DNA of 64,000 bases from G963663365 sp963663365. GTDB lineage: Bacteria > Hinthialibacterota > Hinthialibacteria > Hinthialibacterales > G963663365. The stretch is taken from NCBI GenBank assembly GCA_963663365.2, contig CAXXIH010000008.1, positions 1,240,001-1,304,000 on the forward strand. Reading direction: 5' to 3'. The translations under genes and the position numbers were made by a program. Below the pieces are notes generated by a model, which saw nothing but the letters and a program-made list of their open reading frames with translations, searched no databases and was not told the DNA's origin. Positions 1-8,500 of this stretch are shown piece after piece (within the stretch, counting starts at the first letter, position 1; each line of letters opens with the position of its first letter).

Positions 1-1374
1 GATATCGGCGACAGCGCGTTTGGGGGCGGCTTCCGATAAAGCGCAGATTGAAGTGCCGTTAATTTTTGCGCCTCCCTCAGAGGCATCGATCACTTGCCGC
101 CCACTGCTGCGTATCAGTCTTTCCAGACCACGTAATGCATCTAAAAATCCCGGCGTTGTTGGGACTGATTTTTCCCGGACGCCGGGGATCCAAGGCAAAT
201 CGGCAAGTTCTACATCACGAATGCCGCGTGCATCATCGCCCCAATAATGCATCCCCTGCCCTATATCAACTTGGCTTTGAAGGGCCGTATCCGAAGCATG
301 ACTTGGCCCGCCACCGGGGAGAAAAGAGAAATCCACACCGGCCAGGACAATCGGATTGCAGCCCAAATGCACCGCCAGTGAAAACGCCGTATGAACGGCC
401 GTCTGTCCCATGGGAAGCGCATCTTGTTCCTGTAATGACAAGGAGGGCAATGCCTTATGAATACGCCGGCAACGATTGGGAGACAGGAGCCTGGCTGCAA
501 AAGGAATCTCTAAACCGCGTGGATCCAGCTGAGGATCGAAAACCAAGGTCGTGGCATCCGGTCTTTTGATTCGCTCCAAATGGGCCAGATTTTGAGGATG
601 GGCATCTTTGGCCGTTACGAAATGCAACGGCAATCCTGCATCGAGTATTCGCCCTGCAATGGTATCCGCGGCAAAAAATAAAGATGAAGAAGCAAATTGA
701 TGCAGATCAGCAAAATTCCCATCCAGGCTGGGGCCCGCGCCGATTATGAGTGCGGGCGTTCCCGTAAATTTCCCCCAAAGGGCGGATAGACGGCACGCAT
801 GGGCAAGCGATGGCAGGTTTGCAATTAGGTTTTGTTGAATAAGCGGCCCCTGATTGCGCATATGCTCAACAGTGCGCTGCAATTCAGCTTTGATCTGAGA
901 TAACTCCAATAGATATTGCATATCCCGGGGATCGGCTCGCTGCTCCAAAAACGGCGCCGGGATCAGTTCCAATCCTTCTACAAGCAGATGCACAAGCCGG
1001 CCGCTAAAAAGATCATGAACCTCTTGTGGCTCGGGTCCGGAAAGAACCTCAAGAACATTGCCATCCCAGGGCAAATTGGCGGGATTCTCGAGGCGGGCGA
1101 GTTCTACGATTTCAGGTGATGATTCAATTACGGTTAGCCTGCGAATTGCCCCTCCGTATTCACGAAGGATTGCGGCCGCCGGATACCCCAAACCAAGGCC
1201 TATTAGAATTATGTGACCCGCCCCCTGCCAAGTGAGATTATCCAGCCAACGTTTTGCTTCTTCATTAGGACGATAGCGGCTGTGAAGAGGTATCCAACGC
1301 CCTTTGGCGTCGGCAATTTCGAGAGTGGGCAATCCAGCTCGAGTCGATTGAAGCCGCAGAGATTCGGCGGTCAC
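1..1374 (-). CDS. Maf/DUF115 (MptE-like) family protein, 3' end cut by window edge
   Basis: An open frame starts at a GTG and runs 458 codons to the window edge without a stop. The start overlaps the upstream stop by four bases (GTGA), so the pair is translationally coupled. The first ~110 residues hold a Rossmann-like segment (IILIGLGLGYPAA, then LTVIESSPEIVELARLE). The region from about residue 215 matches the 6-hydroxymethylpterin diphosphokinase MptE-like/DUF115 domain (PF01973). It contains ALIIGAGPSLDGNF, an ILDAGLPLHFVTAKDAH stretch and PIVLAGVDFSF. In bacteria this domain occurs in motility-associated (Maf) proteins that act in flagellin or surface glycosylation. A role in modifying the neighbouring pilins is inference only. 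The family call is firm; the substrate is unknown. Confidence 0.85.
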   Translation of the reverse strand, partial: MTAESLRLQSTRAGLPTLEIADAKGRWIPLHSRYRPNEEAKRWLDNLTWQGAGHIILIGLGLGYPAAAILREYGGAIRRLTVIESSPEIVELARLENPANLPWDGNVLEVLSGPEPQEVHDLFSGRLVHLLVEGLELIPAPFLEQRADPRDMQYLLELSQIKAELQRTVEHMRNQGPLIQQNLIANLPSLAHACRLSALWGKFTGTPALIIGAGPSLDGNFADLHQFASSSLFFAADTIAGRILDAGLPLHFVTAKDAHPQNLAHLERIKRPDATTLVFDPQLDPRGLEIPFAARLLSPNRCRRIHKALPSLSLQEQDALPMGQTAVHTAFSLAVHLGCNPIVLAGVDFSFLPGGGPSHASDTALQSQVDIGQGMHYWGDDARGIRDVELADLPWIPGVREKSVPTTPGFLDALRGLERLIRSSGRQVIDASEGGAKINGTSICALSEAAPKRAVADI

Positions 1375-2717
1375 CTTAGGTCGTCATCCAATCCCCGGTC
1401 GTCTTGTTCGTCCGGCCCTTTGCTTCGAACATCGGGATACAATCCGCCTTCATCCTCAAAAAGCGCATAGACGAATTCTTGGCCCCACATATCCTGCTTA
1501 TTCAGATTTTCCTCAACATAAGGCCCGGACCACTCCGCGATTCCGGGATTGCGGCGCAAGGCTTCGAGTCCTTCACCTTCACTCGGATACCGTCCGGTCT
1601 GTTCGTGAAACGATTCCAATCCTTGGCGGTAGGCCTGCAATGTTTCGCCCATCGTTAAATGAGAAATCGGCACAATCAGTTCCGGAATAACTTCGATTTT
1701 GGCCGGGAGCATCATTGGACGGGTCGGCCATGCATCCTCAACTTTTAGAGGAGGCAGGGGAATCCGCCAATCGAGATCGAGTTCTTCAGGCTGCCACTCA
1801 TCCCAAGACGCAAGCATTTGTCTGTAGGAAACCATGTCTGTATTTTCAGCCGGATTGTTATCGGATTGATTGCAAATAAACATCTGCCCGGGATCGACGC
1901 GGTAATGCCCCATCATGCTCCCGACACCCGGCGTAACTGTAATCGACTCATCCAAAGGACAGATACATGTCTTTCCTTCAGAGTCGTTTACAATCACGAC
2001 AGTCCCGCCGCGCGTAAAGAAATAAACATCCCCGGTGCTTAGTTTAAGTTTCCGGGGCGAGGGCATTTCATCGATTTTTAAAATCAAGAAACGGTCTTTT
2101 ACATTGAATGAAACACGATATGTAAATACCTGGGCATCAAAAGCATTTTGCTCGAATTGAACTTGGCTGCCCTCGGGAAGATAGAAATGAATGATATCCG
2201 ACATCGTTAAATGAAGGCGGCTATTAGCCATAACTTGCACAATACTTCCGTCTTCGACCGTCCCCCCCCCTTGCAGTGGAGTTCCCAGAGATACCTGCCC
2301 CCGGGAGACATTCATGAAATAGGCCCATCCCCGCAAATCATCAATCTTTATTTCTGAAGATACTCGTGGCGGTTCCCGCAGAACCGCTATACCTAAGCGG
2401 CTGCGCAAGGAAGGCAGCAATTTCCCTTCGCGCACCAGATTGACCAAAATCTCACGTTCAGACGCTTGTGTTTCAACTTGCGGCCGTTGCTGCCGGCCCA
2501 TAATCAAGCTTGCACTAAGCAAAAGCCGGCTGCCATCAATTCCGATCTCGTAATATTTCTCGTTGTTCAGCGTACGTTCGCCCAAGACATTGCAGATCAG
2601 AACCGTCCCATCACGTAACGTCAACACATCGGCATACGACATAGTTGCCGATAAAGACAGCAACGAGATAAATACGACGAGCCACACGATGATTGAGCGT
2701 TGTGATTTACGCATCAT
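1371..2717 (-). CDS. Secreted FecR-like protein with a C-terminal GspG (pseudopilin) globular domain
   Basis: The start is taken at the first of two adjacent ATGs, which overlaps the larB stop (ATGA) with GGAG just upstream; the product is about 448 residues. Residues ~8-30 form a signal peptide or anchor. The following DVLTLRDGTVL segment resembles short beta-rich repeats in secreted proteins. The middle (about 140-310) looks like a FecR domain: GDG-type strands, STGDVYFFTRGGTVVIV and a late VDPGQ. The last ~95 residues match the GspG globular domain, with TGRYPSEGEGLEALRRNP, WSGPYVEE, DMWGQEFVYALFE and an acidic final loop (SKGPDEQDDRGLDDDL) in the place of the GspG calcium loop. There is no prepilin helix, which is unusual. 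A run of nine G in the coding strand (2262-2270) lies inside the gene. Confidence 0.8.
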   Translation of the reverse strand: MMRKSQRSIIVWLVVFISLLSLSATMSYADVLTLRDGTVLICNVLGERTLNNEKYYEIGIDGSRLLLSASLIMGRQQRPQVETQASEREILVNLVREGKLLPSLRSRLGIAVLREPPRVSSEIKIDDLRGWAYFMNVSRGQVSLGTPLQGGGTVEDGSIVQVMANSRLHLTMSDIIHFYLPEGSQVQFEQNAFDAQVFTYRVSFNVKDRFLILKIDEMPSPRKLKLSTGDVYFFTRGGTVVIVNDSEGKTCICPLDESITVTPGVGSMMGHYRVDPGQMFICNQSDNNPAENTDMVSYRQMLASWDEWQPEELDLDWRIPLPPLKVEDAWPTRPMMLPAKIEVIPELIVPISHLTMGETLQAYRQGLESFHEQTGRYPSEGEGLEALRRNPGIAEWSGPYVEENLNKQDMWGQEFVYALFEDEGGLYPDVRSKGPDEQDDRGLDDDLR

Positions 2718-3505
2718 GTCTTTATCTCCGGAGCCCCTAAGCGATTGATGATATGAGCGGCATACCCCGCCCCAAATCCGTTGTCGATATTGACGGTAAC
2801 GACACCGGCGGCACAACTATTAAGCATCGTCAAAAGGGCGGATAGCCCCTGAAAACTCGCGCCATACCCTACGCTGGTGGGAACACCGATCACAGGCACA
2901 CGGGCCAGGCCGCCAACCACGCTGGCCAAGGCGCCTTCCATACCGGCGACGACCACGATTGCGCGGGCTTTATCGATCACATCGAGCCGGTCCAAAAGCC
3001 GGTGAATTCCCGCCACGCCAACATCATAGGTTTCTGTGACCTCCGAGCCTAACATACGGGCGGTCACAGCGGCCTCTTCGGCCACGGGGATATCACTCGT
3101 GCCTGCGCACAAAATCGCAACCTGCCCGATTGTCCGGGGCATACCGTCGGCCCCGGGGACAGTCAATACCCGGGAACGTTCATAATAAACCGTCTCGGGA
3201 TGCCGTGCCTTAACCAGCTCGGCAAGTTCGGGATTTCCCCTGGTGGCCAACACCGGGCTGCCGTGATCGACAAGGCGATCAACAATATGCACGACGTCTT
3301 CGTTACGTTTCCCTTGGCAGAAAATCACTTCAGGTATTCCTTGACGGACACGGCGGTGATGATCCACTGCCGCAAAACGAAGGTCTTCTACAGGAGCGTA
3401 TCGTAAGCGGCGCGCAGCGTCTTCTACGCTGCATGTCCCTTTGCTGACCTGTGACAGCAGGTCGGTTACCCAATCGGCTCCATGGTTTGACTGATCGTTG
3501 GCCAC
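2714..3505 (-). CDS. larB: LarB, nickel-pincer cofactor biosynthesis carboxylase/hydrolase
   Basis: This 263-residue protein has the LarB/AIR-carboxylase-like architecture. An N-terminal helical part (VEDAARRLRYAPVEDLRFAAVDHHR) carries the RQGIPEVIFCQGK signature. The C-terminal half is PurE-like, with AILCAGTSDIPVAEEA, VVVAGMEGALASVVGGLA and PVIGVPTSVGYG. LarB carboxylates and hydrolyses nicotinic acid adenine dinucleotide at the first step of making the nickel-pincer cofactor of lactate racemase and related LarA enzymes. No larA, larC or larE lies in the window. The gene is first in a three-gene operon, and its stop overlaps the start of the FecR/GspG gene. Confidence 0.93.
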   Translation of the reverse strand: MANDQSNHGADWVTDLLSQVSKGTCSVEDAARRLRYAPVEDLRFAAVDHHRRVRQGIPEVIFCQGKRNEDVVHIVDRLVDHGSPVLATRGNPELAELVKARHPETVYYERSRVLTVPGADGMPRTIGQVAILCAGTSDIPVAEEAAVTARMLGSEVTETYDVGVAGIHRLLDRLDVIDKARAIVVVAGMEGALASVVGGLARVPVIGVPTSVGYGASFQGLSALLTMLNSCAAGVVTVNIDNGFGAGYAAHIINRLGAPEIKT

Positions 3506-3609
3506 GTGGAATTCCTCTCATTAGCAACGGCCGTGATGAAAAGCAGGCCGGTGAAATCATCTATTCGATGCGGATCGGCCGGGTTTCAGCCAAAATCCAA
3601 GTTTGTTCC

Positions 3610-3638
3610 AAGAGATGCCCTTATTGACGGCATCTCTT
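3610..3638. repeat. Hairpin in the leader upstream of larB
   Basis: A perfect 10-base inverted repeat (AAGAGATGCC / GGCATCTCTT) surrounds a 9-base loop. It lies about 105 bases upstream of the larB start and has no clear T-tract on the minus strand. It could be an attenuator or the stem of a leader RNA. The rest of 3506-3760 holds nothing else I recognise. Confidence 0.4.
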
Positions 3639-3756
3639 CTTGTCGCAACTCAAATCGCTCAAGATAATGGTGGCTGAGGGGTGTCAATTCGGCAAGGGTT
3701 TTCGGAGAATTGGACAATCTCGAATCTACCGGCGTATCCCTGTCAAATCGGGGAGA

Positions 3757-3800
3757 ACGCCTAATTAAAAAGCACCGGCTGGTTGGCCAACCGGTGCTTT
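3757..3800 (-). terminator. Rho-independent terminator of rpmA
   Basis: A ten-pair stem (AAAGCACCGG / CCGGTGCTTT) with an internally palindromic loop is followed on the minus strand by GCTTTTTAATTAG. It sits 28 bases after the rpmA stop, so it ends the pilin-rpmA transcription unit before larB. Confidence 0.85.
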
Positions 3801-3828
3801 GGATTCGATAGTTCGGACTTACGCGCTT

Positions 3829-4083
3829 TTACGCGGCAATAATATCAACATACTTACGATTGCGGCGGCTGCAGAATTTCACTTTGCCAGCCGTGAGAGC
3901 AAACAGAGTATCGTCACCGCCACGGCCAACGCCGTTGCCCGGATGGAATTTGGTGCCGCGCTGGCGAACAATAATCTCACCGGCTTTAACAGCCACTCCG
4001 TCGTGACGCTTGACGCCCAAACGTTTGGCATTACTGTCGCGACCATTGCGCTGCTTACCACCACCACTTTTTACGTGAGCCAT
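3829..4083 (-). CDS. rpmA: 50S ribosomal protein L27
   Basis: The 84-residue length is normal for L27. The conserved core is clear: NGRDSNAKRLGVKRHDG, AGEIIVRQRGTKFHPGN, GRGGDDTLFAL and a final RKYV. L27 sits at the peptidyl transferase centre of the large ribosomal subunit. The N-terminus begins MAHVKSGGG, a form without a Firmicutes-type cleaved extension. A purine-rich GAGAGG lies just before the ATG. The usual partner rplU is not adjacent; instead rpmA follows a pilin-locus gene by 114 bases. It may have its own promoter there or be read from the pilin operon. Confidence 0.97.
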   Translation of the reverse strand: MAHVKSGGGKQRNGRDSNAKRLGVKRHDGVAVKAGEIIVRQRGTKFHPGNGVGRGGDDTLFALTAGKVKFCSRRNRKYVDIIAA

Positions 4084-4197
4084 AATAGCCTCTCAGAAAC
4101 AAAGAAATTCATTGCCCATTTCCCATGGACAGAGCTAAGGAGAATGCCGCCCTGACGTCTACAAGTCAAGGACACAGGGTCCGGATCAGACCGGGGA

Positions 4198-5424
4198 TCA
4201 GAACTTCTCGCGATAAAGCCGGTTAAGACGTTCGTCAGGCAGTTTCGAACGAGGTGGCGACTTGGGTGTCAATCCGGAAGGAACATCGTATCCGGTAATG
4301 GGGACATTCGGATCGGAACGAACCGAAACCGGCACTACCGTGGCAATCTCAAACTGTTGTTCTTTCGCACCAACCTTGCGGCTGTAAGTCACCAAAAGCT
4401 GCACTTCAGCATCCTCAACCCGCGTGGGCTGAAGATAAATCTCGTGACGGTTACCGACTTGTTCCTGATCAAGATCGTAGGGCCAAGCATCATCAATGTT
4501 GTTGGTTAACGAAGTCTGGGATCCCACGCCGGTGGCTGTAAACAGTCGAACCAGGCCGGAGTCATCAAGAATTTCGATATTAATTGTGCTGTCTGCGTCA
4601 TCACGGGAAGTTTCATTCGAAAACATAAGAGGTTTCCCGCCGATCAAAACAGAGATATCCAGCCGGCTGGAGCTTTCCTCAAGACTGTCTTGGCTAACAA
4701 CCAAAACAGGGGGCTGAACCTGAACAAGCAGCCGGTCCCCGGAAAGCGGATTTGTAGCATCCGAGCGCCCTGCCGAGTACGTCCCAACTCCTCCAAGCCC
4801 GGTAAAGATATCGGCTTGCGAAACACCTTCCGGCGGTTCCGCAGGCGACTCCGCAGTAAGTAAATCCAGAGTTACTTTCTGCAATTTCACATTATCAATA
4901 AAACCATGGCGCTCATTGGGCCGCCCCTGAAGGTCGCGAACGTGAATCTTTAGATAAGCCTTAAGGTCGGTAGGGACAGATGACTGAAGCAGGACAGTGA
5001 CGGCATTCGTGGCTAGATCACTCGATTTGCTAACCTGAATTGTAACCGGCTCCGCAATCACGCCCGCTTCTAACGTAAAAAGCGTAATTTCAAGAATCGC
5101 ATCGGGGCCGAAATAATCGAATTTAACTTGAAACGCCCGGTTAAAATCACTGCTGGTCAACACAATTGCAGGATGAATCGCGGAATCACCTTCACCGATG
5201 GCCAGAAAATATCCTGTTCCGCCCGTGATGAAATCGGATACCGGAACCACGTTTTGAGGAGCCGCCAACCATGGCCCAAGATCGCCCGATTCAAAGTCCG
5301 CATTCTCGAATTCGACAAAGCTCTGCGCCGAAGCATTGAGCGCCAATCCCGACCAGAAACAACCGGCCACGATTGCGAGCCACGCCACTTGACGTATGGT
5401 GGATATACGATTCGCCGGTTTCAT
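4198..5424 (-). CDS. Secreted protein of unknown function at the end of the pilin operon
   Basis: The ATG at 5424 is chosen because AGGAGA lies upstream and because it opens a good signal peptide (MKPANRISTIRQ, hydrophobic core, then ALNASAQS). The product is about 408 residues. The mature N-terminal ~150 residues (ENADFESGDLGPWLAA, then HGFIDNVKLQ) look like a jelly-roll carbohydrate-binding-like module. The middle is beta-rich and the C-terminus is proline-rich and basic. It shares the heptapeptide SRKVGAK with the GspJ-like protein of the same operon, in similar late beta-strand context. I do not recognise the family. Position suggests a role with the pilins; this is inference. Confidence 0.75.
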   Translation of the reverse strand: MKPANRISTIRQVAWLAIVAGCFWSGLALNASAQSFVEFENADFESGDLGPWLAAPQNVVPVSDFITGGTGYFLAIGEGDSAIHPAIVLTSSDFNRAFQVKFDYFGPDAILEITLFTLEAGVIAEPVTIQVSKSSDLATNAVTVLLQSSVPTDLKAYLKIHVRDLQGRPNERHGFIDNVKLQKVTLDLLTAESPAEPPEGVSQADIFTGLGGVGTYSAGRSDATNPLSGDRLLVQVQPPVLVVSQDSLEESSSRLDISVLIGGKPLMFSNETSRDDADSTINIEILDDSGLVRLFTATGVGSQTSLTNNIDDAWPYDLDQEQVGNRHEIYLQPTRVEDAEVQLLVTYSRKVGAKEQQFEIATVVPVSVRSDPNVPITGYDVPSGLTPKSPPRSKLPDERLNRLYREKF

Positions 5425-5543
5425 GATTCTGTCTCCTATTGATCCTTCGCCGATGCTTTCGCAACAGCGGCGCAAAAGAACGAATTAATTTTAACTCATA
5501 CCCAATCAGCGTCTATCAGCGCTGCAACCAAAACGAACCGAAA

Positions 5544-8500
5544 CTAATTGCGATAGACCGTTTCGATCTGCCGTTCGGCAGCCAGGTCTCCATCGCTAAA
5601 GGTACGGCCCCGGGTAATGATCGAAAACGCACGGGAACGAACAGTGATGAGATTGCTGAGCCGCTGCATAAGACGCTCCATATCTTCCGGTGTCAGCGGA
5701 TCGGAGAGTCCTCCATGCAGATTGGCTGTATTCAAACGCTCACGCAGATCGCCGATTCCATCCCGTTTGTTGTCATAGGTTCGGTCCACGGGACGGCTTA
5801 GCATCGCCGAAAAACGCTCACGGCGCCCAAGGTGAGCAAACTCACCCAACAGGCGGCCAATATCTTCATAGGGGCCGTCATCGGGACGGCTCACAATTGT
5901 TGTTGCAACTAAGTCACTCGCATTAACACCCGCGCTACCATCCACATATTTAGGTCCGATCGTGGAATTGGACATGATCGTGCGTATGGAGGTATCGTCT
6001 AATGTCTTCCAGTACTGATTCGAACGCCCTGTGGTCCACAACCTGTACTCATCGAAGCCATCCACTTCTCCGGTGCTGTCGTTATCGTCATCCACGCCGA
6101 ATACACCGAAACCACCATCGTGGCCTTCCGGACGGCGTCCTTCCAAGATGTAATCGGCCACCACGCTATTGAAGACCATCCGGGTCAAAACATCTTCAAT
6201 TTCAGGCGCGTCTCCCTCCGAAAGCGGCGTGGCCGGAAGGGCCATAAGAACTTCGCGCGGAGCCGTATTGATATTGATTAGACCGCCGGTCGTAATCCCC
6301 GGCATGGTCGTAATCATGTTGTAAAGCATATTGTATTGGTTCTCGTATTGGTCCAAACGCTCGAGCTGGGCCAATGTCCTCCGCTCCTCAACAGAGCCTT
6401 GTCCTGAACCCGCAAGCCGGGCCAGATCGGGAACTGAAGTCTGACGGATCTGGTCATTAATTGTGACGCTCAAATCCTCAAGACGCTGTGAAATCAGCGG
6501 TGAGTTGACCGTCTCGAAATGTTTACCCGTCATAATGCGGGAAATCTCGCCAAGTGAAGCCAAACGGCCGTTCTTGACGAATGGCGTATTGTCGATGATA
6601 TCGTTCTCATCCCGCTGCGAGGTGCTGCGAATCATGAACCTGCGCCGAGCCGAAGCGGGAATATAGCCGGTATTGTCACGCAAAGGCGTACCCGCGATTA
6701 AAGCGCGGCGGGCTTCAGGAACCGAAGTATTACGGCCCCGGCCACTGATTTCGATGTGATGGAAATAGTAGTTATCGATCAGCGGATCGATTCCGGTCGT
6801 ATATGCCGAATAATCGGTGACTGTTTTTCTTAAATACAACTTCAGTTCAACGATTGGCTCGTCACCCGACTGACCATTCAGATCGTCATCATATCCCTGG
6901 AAATTGCTAACGTTGCTGTCTACCAGCAAATCGCCCAAACAGACCGAACCGGCGGAATCGCCGTTGCGCAATTTGGCAAATTCAGTAAATCCGAAAGAAC
7001 GTGGAGCGTATGCATTGGCAATCGCAACCTCACCAACAGGCATTGGGATATCGGTATAGAAATTCATGTTGGCGGCGCCGCCAACTATGCCTTGTTGATT
7101 AAGTGCACGTACCACATTCACAACATGATTCCTGCCAAAGACACGTATATTGATCGTGTCATCGACATCAGGATCGAATCCGGCACGGACCAGTTCGCGT
7201 AATCCCAGCCGCCAAGTGAAAGAAACAATATCGCCTTTCACCGACCGCGCATTGTCAGCGACGGCCGCGGTGACATTAACCCGGTTTTGATAGTTTTCAA
7301 ATCCGCCGACTCCGCTGAAGAAAAGCGCCTGACGGTATTTCATTCGATACTGCTTATCCAGCAGCGGACTGCCTTCATCGCCTTCTTCCGGCCATTCGGT
7401 TTCTTCGATTCCTAAGTCAGAATTAGGTCCGCTTGCAAATGGTCCGACTTCGGGCAGACGCGGAACGTTATCTTTGGAACTTTCCGCCGACTTCCGAATC
7501 CGGCCTTGGTCGGGCGCATCACCAACAAAATCCCAGCCGCCTTGAGGTGGACGATCAACAGAAGTCCGGTCGCTGCCTGCGGTCAGGACGCCCTGCGGGA
7601 TATTGGTTTTAGACTCACCGGGGACATCCTCAAAACCAAAACCTTCGCTCGTATCCGTAATGAAAAGTGTCGATTGTCCCTCGCGGCCTCCCGGCAAATA
7701 AATGCCATCGGTGGAATAGACCGGCTCAATAACAGCATCCCGTGCCAAGAGACGATACGTAGGCGTATAACGATCCGAATAGAGTTCATCGTCCTCAAAC
7801 ACCGAAGTATGCATCGGACCTTTGAAATTCACGCGCTGTTCACTAATGACTTCAGTCGGATCTGCGCGCTCAGCCGATTCCATGCCCCGGTATCCGGGCA
7901 CAGCGATGATATCCAAACCGCGGTCGATAGTATAAGTTCCGTCCTTGATCGACTCGCTGTTGATCATGGTGTCGCGGAGATAATTCACATAGTTGCCGGA
8001 GATATGAACAACCAAGTTATTGAACGTTGTTTCGTATCGGAATTCATCAATGAGATTTCCGGCGGGATCGTATAGACGGATATACTTCTCTTCCCGATTG
8101 TCAGAAAGAATATCTTCCTCACGGTCGACCACTTTGAAACGAGTATCCGCATAAGGAATGCTCTGTATGGGATTATAGCTGGTACCGACATCAGATCTTT
8201 GGGTACTGAACGCCTGCGCTGCAGTTTGTTCCAACTGAATAACCCGGTCAGCCAGCGTAGGCACCCTTGCAGAATCCACATCCGGATAATCGTTTTGCAG
8301 GTGCGTTAGAAATGAAGCCCGGTCCGGAACCAGAACAATGGAGTTATCTTCCCGGCGCACTTGGCTTGAGGTCAGTGAATCCGAATAGGAACCGTCGCCG
8401 CTCCTGCGCAGAAGTTGATGTTCGTACGGCGCAAACCCGGCCGGGTAGCCATCGGTTACAACATCGCCATCGTCACCCACAAACAGCGGTTTAATACGCG

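Noticed and set aside
66..569. 167-codon plus-strand frame
   Set aside because: It is antisense to the continuous Maf/DUF115 frame, which has clear family motifs; the plus-strand product has random composition.
7506..8075. 189-codon plus-strand frame within the giant pilin gene
   Set aside because: Antisense shadow; no family motif, and the minus-strand frame is uninterrupted.
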